Positions 61,298 through 64,000 of a DNA stretch of 64,000 nucleotides are shown here, one piece after another; position 1 is the stretch's first letter; each line of letters begins with the position of its first letter. The notes under the pieces were generated by a model. That model searched no databases. It saw nothing but the letters and a program-made list of their open reading frames with translations, and was not told the origin of the DNA. The position numbers and the translations under genes were made by a program. Source of the stretch: Janthinobacterium agaricidamnosum. Its GTDB lineage: Bacteria; Pseudomonadota; Gammaproteobacteria; Burkholderiales; Burkholderiaceae_D. The DNA is taken from assembly GCF_003667705.1 (NCBI RefSeq), contig NZ_CP033019.1, positions 1,178,001 to 1,242,000 of the forward strand, given 5' to 3'.

Positions 61298-64000
61298 ATG
61301 AAAATTTCCCGCAATCTCTCCATGCTCCTGTTGTCCGCCGGCCTGCTTGGCAACGCCGCCGCTGCCGCGTCCGCCGGTAGTTATTTCCGTTTTCCCGCCG
61401 TGCGCGGCGATACCGTCGTCTTTACGGCCGAAGGCGATTTGTGGAAAAGCAGCGTGCGCGGTGGCGCGGCCCAGCGGCTGACCACGCATCCCGGCTATGA
61501 AACGAACGCGGCGATCTCGCGCGACGGCCAGTGGCTGGCGTTTTCCGCCGCCTATGAAGGGGCGCAGGAAGCATATGTGATGCCGCTGGCGGGCGGCTTG
61601 CCGCGCCGTATTTCCTTTGATAATGGCGGCGTGCTGGTGCTGGGCTGGACGGCGCAGGGCGAAGTGCTGGTCAGCACGCAGAATACGGACGGTCCCGCCT
61701 CGCGCCGCATCGTCGCCGCCATCGATCCCGTGAAACAGACGCGGCGCGTGTTTCCCGTGGCCGACGCCAACGACGCCGTGCTCGACGACGCTGGCAAGAC
61801 GCTGTTCTTCACGCGTTTCGGCCTGGCCATGACGAACGACAATGTGCGCAACTACCGGGGCGGCGCGCATGCCACCTTGTGGCGCTATGCGCTCGATGGC
61901 AAGGGCGAGGCCGTGCGCATGCACACGGATGCCGGCGTCTTGGCGGGCAACAACAAGCGCCCCATGTGGTGGCAGGGCCGTATCTATTACATCAGCGACG
62001 AGGGCGGCAGCGACAATCTGTGGAGCATGCTGCCCGACGGCTCCGACCGCCGCGCCTTGACCAGCCACACGCAGTGGGACGTGCGCAACGCGCAGCTGGG
62101 CGACGGCAAGATTGTGTATCAATTGGGCGCAGACCTGCGGGTGCTGGACCTGGTCGCAGGGGCGGACTCATCGCCATTGCCGATCAGCCTCATATCCGAC
62201 TTCGACCAGCAGCGCGCGCGCCAGATCCGCTCGCCGCTCGACACCCTCTCGAACGTGCAGCTATCGGGCAAGGACGAGCGCATCATCCTGACGGCGCGCG
62301 GCAAGGTCAGCATCGCCGGCACGGGCAGCCTGCGCAGAGTCGACATCGCCATTCCCGATGGAGCGCGGGCGCGCGATGCCGTCTTTTCCAGCGACGAGAA
62401 ATCCGTGTTCGCCATCGTCGACACGAGCGGAGAAAACGAAATCTGGAAGTACGCGGCCGATGGCTCGGGCAAGGGCGAGCAGCTGACGACGCAGGGCGAT
62501 AACCACCGCTGGAAGCTGTATCCGTCGCCGGACGGGCGCTGGCTGGCGCACACGGACAAGAAGGGCCGTTTCTGGCTGCTGGACCTGGCGACCAGGGGCA
62601 ATCAGCTGATCGACGATGCGGGCAAGGCGGGCGTGGACAAGCACGACGAAGTGCAATGGTCGCCCGACAGCCGCAACCTGGCCATCGTGCGCGTGGCCAG
62701 CAGCGAGCAGCGCGAGCAGATCGGCTTGTACAACCTCGCATCGAAGCAGCTGCAGTTCGTCACCAGCGACCGCTATACCTCCGCTTCGCCCGTGTTTTCG
62801 CCGGACGGGCGCTGGCTGTATTTCATGTCGGCGCGCAATTTCCAGCTGGCCAATGGCTCGCCCTGGGGCGACCGCAACATGGGCCCCGTGTTCGACAAGC
62901 GCATCGGCGTGTATGCGCTGGCGCTGCAGCCGGGCAACCGTTTCCCGTTCCAGCCCGACGATGAACTGAGCCGTCCGGGAGTGAAACCGGCCGAAACGGA
63001 CGATGAAAAGGCGGCCGAATCGGCGGCGGAAAAGGCATTGGAAAAGGCCGGCGGCAAGTCGGCCGTGAAGAAAACGCCGGCCGCCCTGCCGGACGTCGTC
63101 TTCAAGGGACTGGCCGAGCGCCTGTACGAAGTGCCGCTAGCGGCCGGCAATTACAGTGCGCTGGCCATCGATGACAAGCGCCTGTATTTCCTCGAGCGCG
63201 ACAGCGGCGAGAACAAGTCCAGCCTGAAGACCTTAGCGATTGGCAATACCGGCTCCAAGCCGGAACTGCTGGTGGCCAATGTGCGCGAATTCGACCTGGC
63301 GCAAGATAAAAAGCATTTGTACTACAGGACAGCAACCAGCGCGGCAGCCACCGGCCCGGGCGAGATGCTGGTGATCGAGGCGGGCGCCAAGCTGCCGGCC
63401 GACCTGTCGAAGGCGAAAGTAAAAGTCGACGACTGGACGTTTGTGTCGAACCCGCGCCTGGAATGGAAGCAGATGTTCAACGATGCCTGGCGCTTGCACC
63501 GCGATTTCCTGTACGACGCGAAGATGCGCGGCGTGGACTGGAAGGCGGCGCGCGACAAGTATGCGCCGCTGGTCGAGCGCGTCACGGACCGGGCCGAGCT
63601 CAATGACGTGCTGGGCATGATGGTGGCCGAAGTGGGCGCCCTGCATTCGCAGATCCGTCCCGGCGAATTGCGCCGCACGGAGCAGGAAGGCGCGCCGGCC
63701 GGCCTGGGCGCCGTGCTGGCGCGCACCAGCGAGGGCTACCGGGTCGAGCATGTCTACCGCAGCGAGGCGGAACTGCCCTCGGCGCGCGCACCGCTGTCGC
63801 GGCCCGAAGTGGATGTGAAGGAGGGCGACGTGATCACGGCCGTCAACGGCAAGGACGTCCTGGGCGTGCGCGACATCAGCGACCTGCTGCTGAACCAGGC
63901 CGACAAGCAGGTGCTGCTGCAGGTCAAACGCGGTCATGGCAAGGGCGCGCCGCGCGCCGTCATCGTCACGCCCGTCAACATGGCGAAACAGACGGCGCTG
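61298..64000 (+). CDS. Tricorn-like S41 family protease, 5' part
   Basis: The frame is open from the ATG at 61298 to the window edge (901 codons). A signal peptide (about residues 1-26, ending Ala-Ala-Ala-Ser-Ala) is followed by a beta-propeller region with repeated YISDEGG- and WSPDSRNLA-like blades (about 30-560). A Lys/Ala/Glu-rich stretch comes next (about 565-600), then a tricorn core-like segment (LEWKQMFNDAWRLHRDFLYDAKMRGVDW, about 725) and a PDZ-like domain (about 790-890). The catalytic S41 domain would lie beyond the edge. It is exported. No clear ribosome binding site precedes the start. Confidence 0.88.
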   Translation, partial: MKISRNLSMLLLSAGLLGNAAAAASAGSYFRFPAVRGDTVVFTAEGDLWKSSVRGGAAQRLTTHPGYETNAAISRDGQWLAFSAAYEGAQEAYVMPLAGGLPRRISFDNGGVLVLGWTAQGEVLVSTQNTDGPASRRIVAAIDPVKQTRRVFPVADANDAVLDDAGKTLFFTRFGLAMTNDNVRNYRGGAHATLWRYALDGKGEAVRMHTDAGVLAGNNKRPMWWQGRIYYISDEGGSDNLWSMLPDGSDRRALTSHTQWDVRNAQLGDGKIVYQLGADLRVLDLVAGADSSPLPISLISDFDQQRARQIRSPLDTLSNVQLSGKDERIILTARGKVSIAGTGSLRRVDIAIPDGARARDAVFSSDEKSVFAIVDTSGENEIWKYAADGSGKGEQLTTQGDNHRWKLYPSPDGRWLAHTDKKGRFWLLDLATRGNQLIDDAGKAGVDKHDEVQWSPDSRNLAIVRVASSEQREQIGLYNLASKQLQFVTSDRYTSASPVFSPDGRWLYFMSARNFQLANGSPWGDRNMGPVFDKRIGVYALALQPGNRFPFQPDDELSRPGVKPAETDDEKAAESAAEKALEKAGGKSAVKKTPAALPDVVFKGLAERLYEVPLAAGNYSALAIDDKRLYFLERDSGENKSSLKTLAIGNTGSKPELLVANVREFDLAQDKKHLYYRTATSAAATGPGEMLVIEAGAKLPADLSKAKVKVDDWTFVSNPRLEWKQMFNDAWRLHRDFLYDAKMRGVDWKAARDKYAPLVERVTDRAELNDVLGMMVAEVGALHSQIRPGELRRTEQEGAPAGLGAVLARTSEGYRVEHVYRSEAELPSARAPLSRPEVDVKEGDVITAVNGKDVLGVRDISDLLLNQADKQVLLQVKRGHGKGAPRAVIVTPVNMAKQTAL

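Noticed and set aside
1..64000. CRISPR arrays, tRNA or rRNA genes, transposons and prophage
   Set aside because: No evenly spaced repeats, no tRNA-like cloverleaf or T-loop motif in gaps, and no transposase, integrase or phage-structural gene was recognised.

Overview
The window reads as a chromosomal segment of a betaproteobacterium of the Oxalobacteraceae (Janthinobacterium, Duganella or Massilia type). Three things suggest this: high GC with strong C/G third-position bias, the combination of an XrtB exosortase/EPS cluster with several PEP-CTERM proteins, and Burkholderiales-like ClpS, MurJ, S20 and Icd proteins. No tRNA, rRNA, CRISPR array, insertion sequence or prophage was recognised.

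Region 1 (1-28.2 kb) is a large exopolysaccharide (EPS) locus. The start holds epsL (cut by the window edge) and the priming sugar transferase. After a 672-bp gap with a good promoter come epsD, epsE, epsF, epsG, xrtB and epsI: secretion, chain length, exosortase. Then come a Wzx-type flippase, a Wzy/ligase-type polymerase, glycosyltransferases, a heparinase-like polysaccharide lyase, a CapK-like adenylate-forming enzyme on the opposite strand, and nucleotide-sugar genes (UDP-HexNAc dehydrogenase, wecB, NDP-sugar pyrophosphorylase, manC). A LbH acetyltransferase ends the locus. The sugar genes point to a polymer containing mannose and a HexNAc uronic acid, such as ManNAcA.

Region 2 (28.3-41.7 kb) is an accessory, surface-directed block. 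It holds PEP-CTERM proteins that would be sorted by an exosortase such as XrtB, a TIGR03790-family protein, a large ExeM/NucH-type extracellular nuclease, an S8 subtilase, a separate small I9-inhibitor-like protein, a PhoB-type regulator with Glu in place of the phospho-acceptor Asp, and an EpsA-like LuxR regulator that is frameshifted here.

Region 3 (42.2-52.4 kb) is one tight operon mixing type II secretion genes (GspG, GspF, GspE, secretin) with PilM/N/O/P-like genes and three more pseudopilins. A PEP-CTERM gene behind a -24/-12 (sigma-54) promoter match follows it.

Region 4 (52.5-64 kb) is mostly housekeeping: murJ, rpsT, a DUF192 gene, rluE, icd, a cold-shock gene, clpS-clpA, and a tricorn/S41 protease cut by the right edge.

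Three EPS-related genes carry apparent lesions: one base missing from a C run in epsD, one base missing from a T run in epsA, and an in-frame TAG in the gene at 22840. Housekeeping genes look intact. These are either assembly errors or real EPS decay, and reads would tell. Other points of interest are the degenerate EpsG kinase, the Glu53 regulator, the operator-like palindrome before the lyase, probable leaderless starts of murJ and clpS, and an 8-G tract inside a glycosyltransferase.
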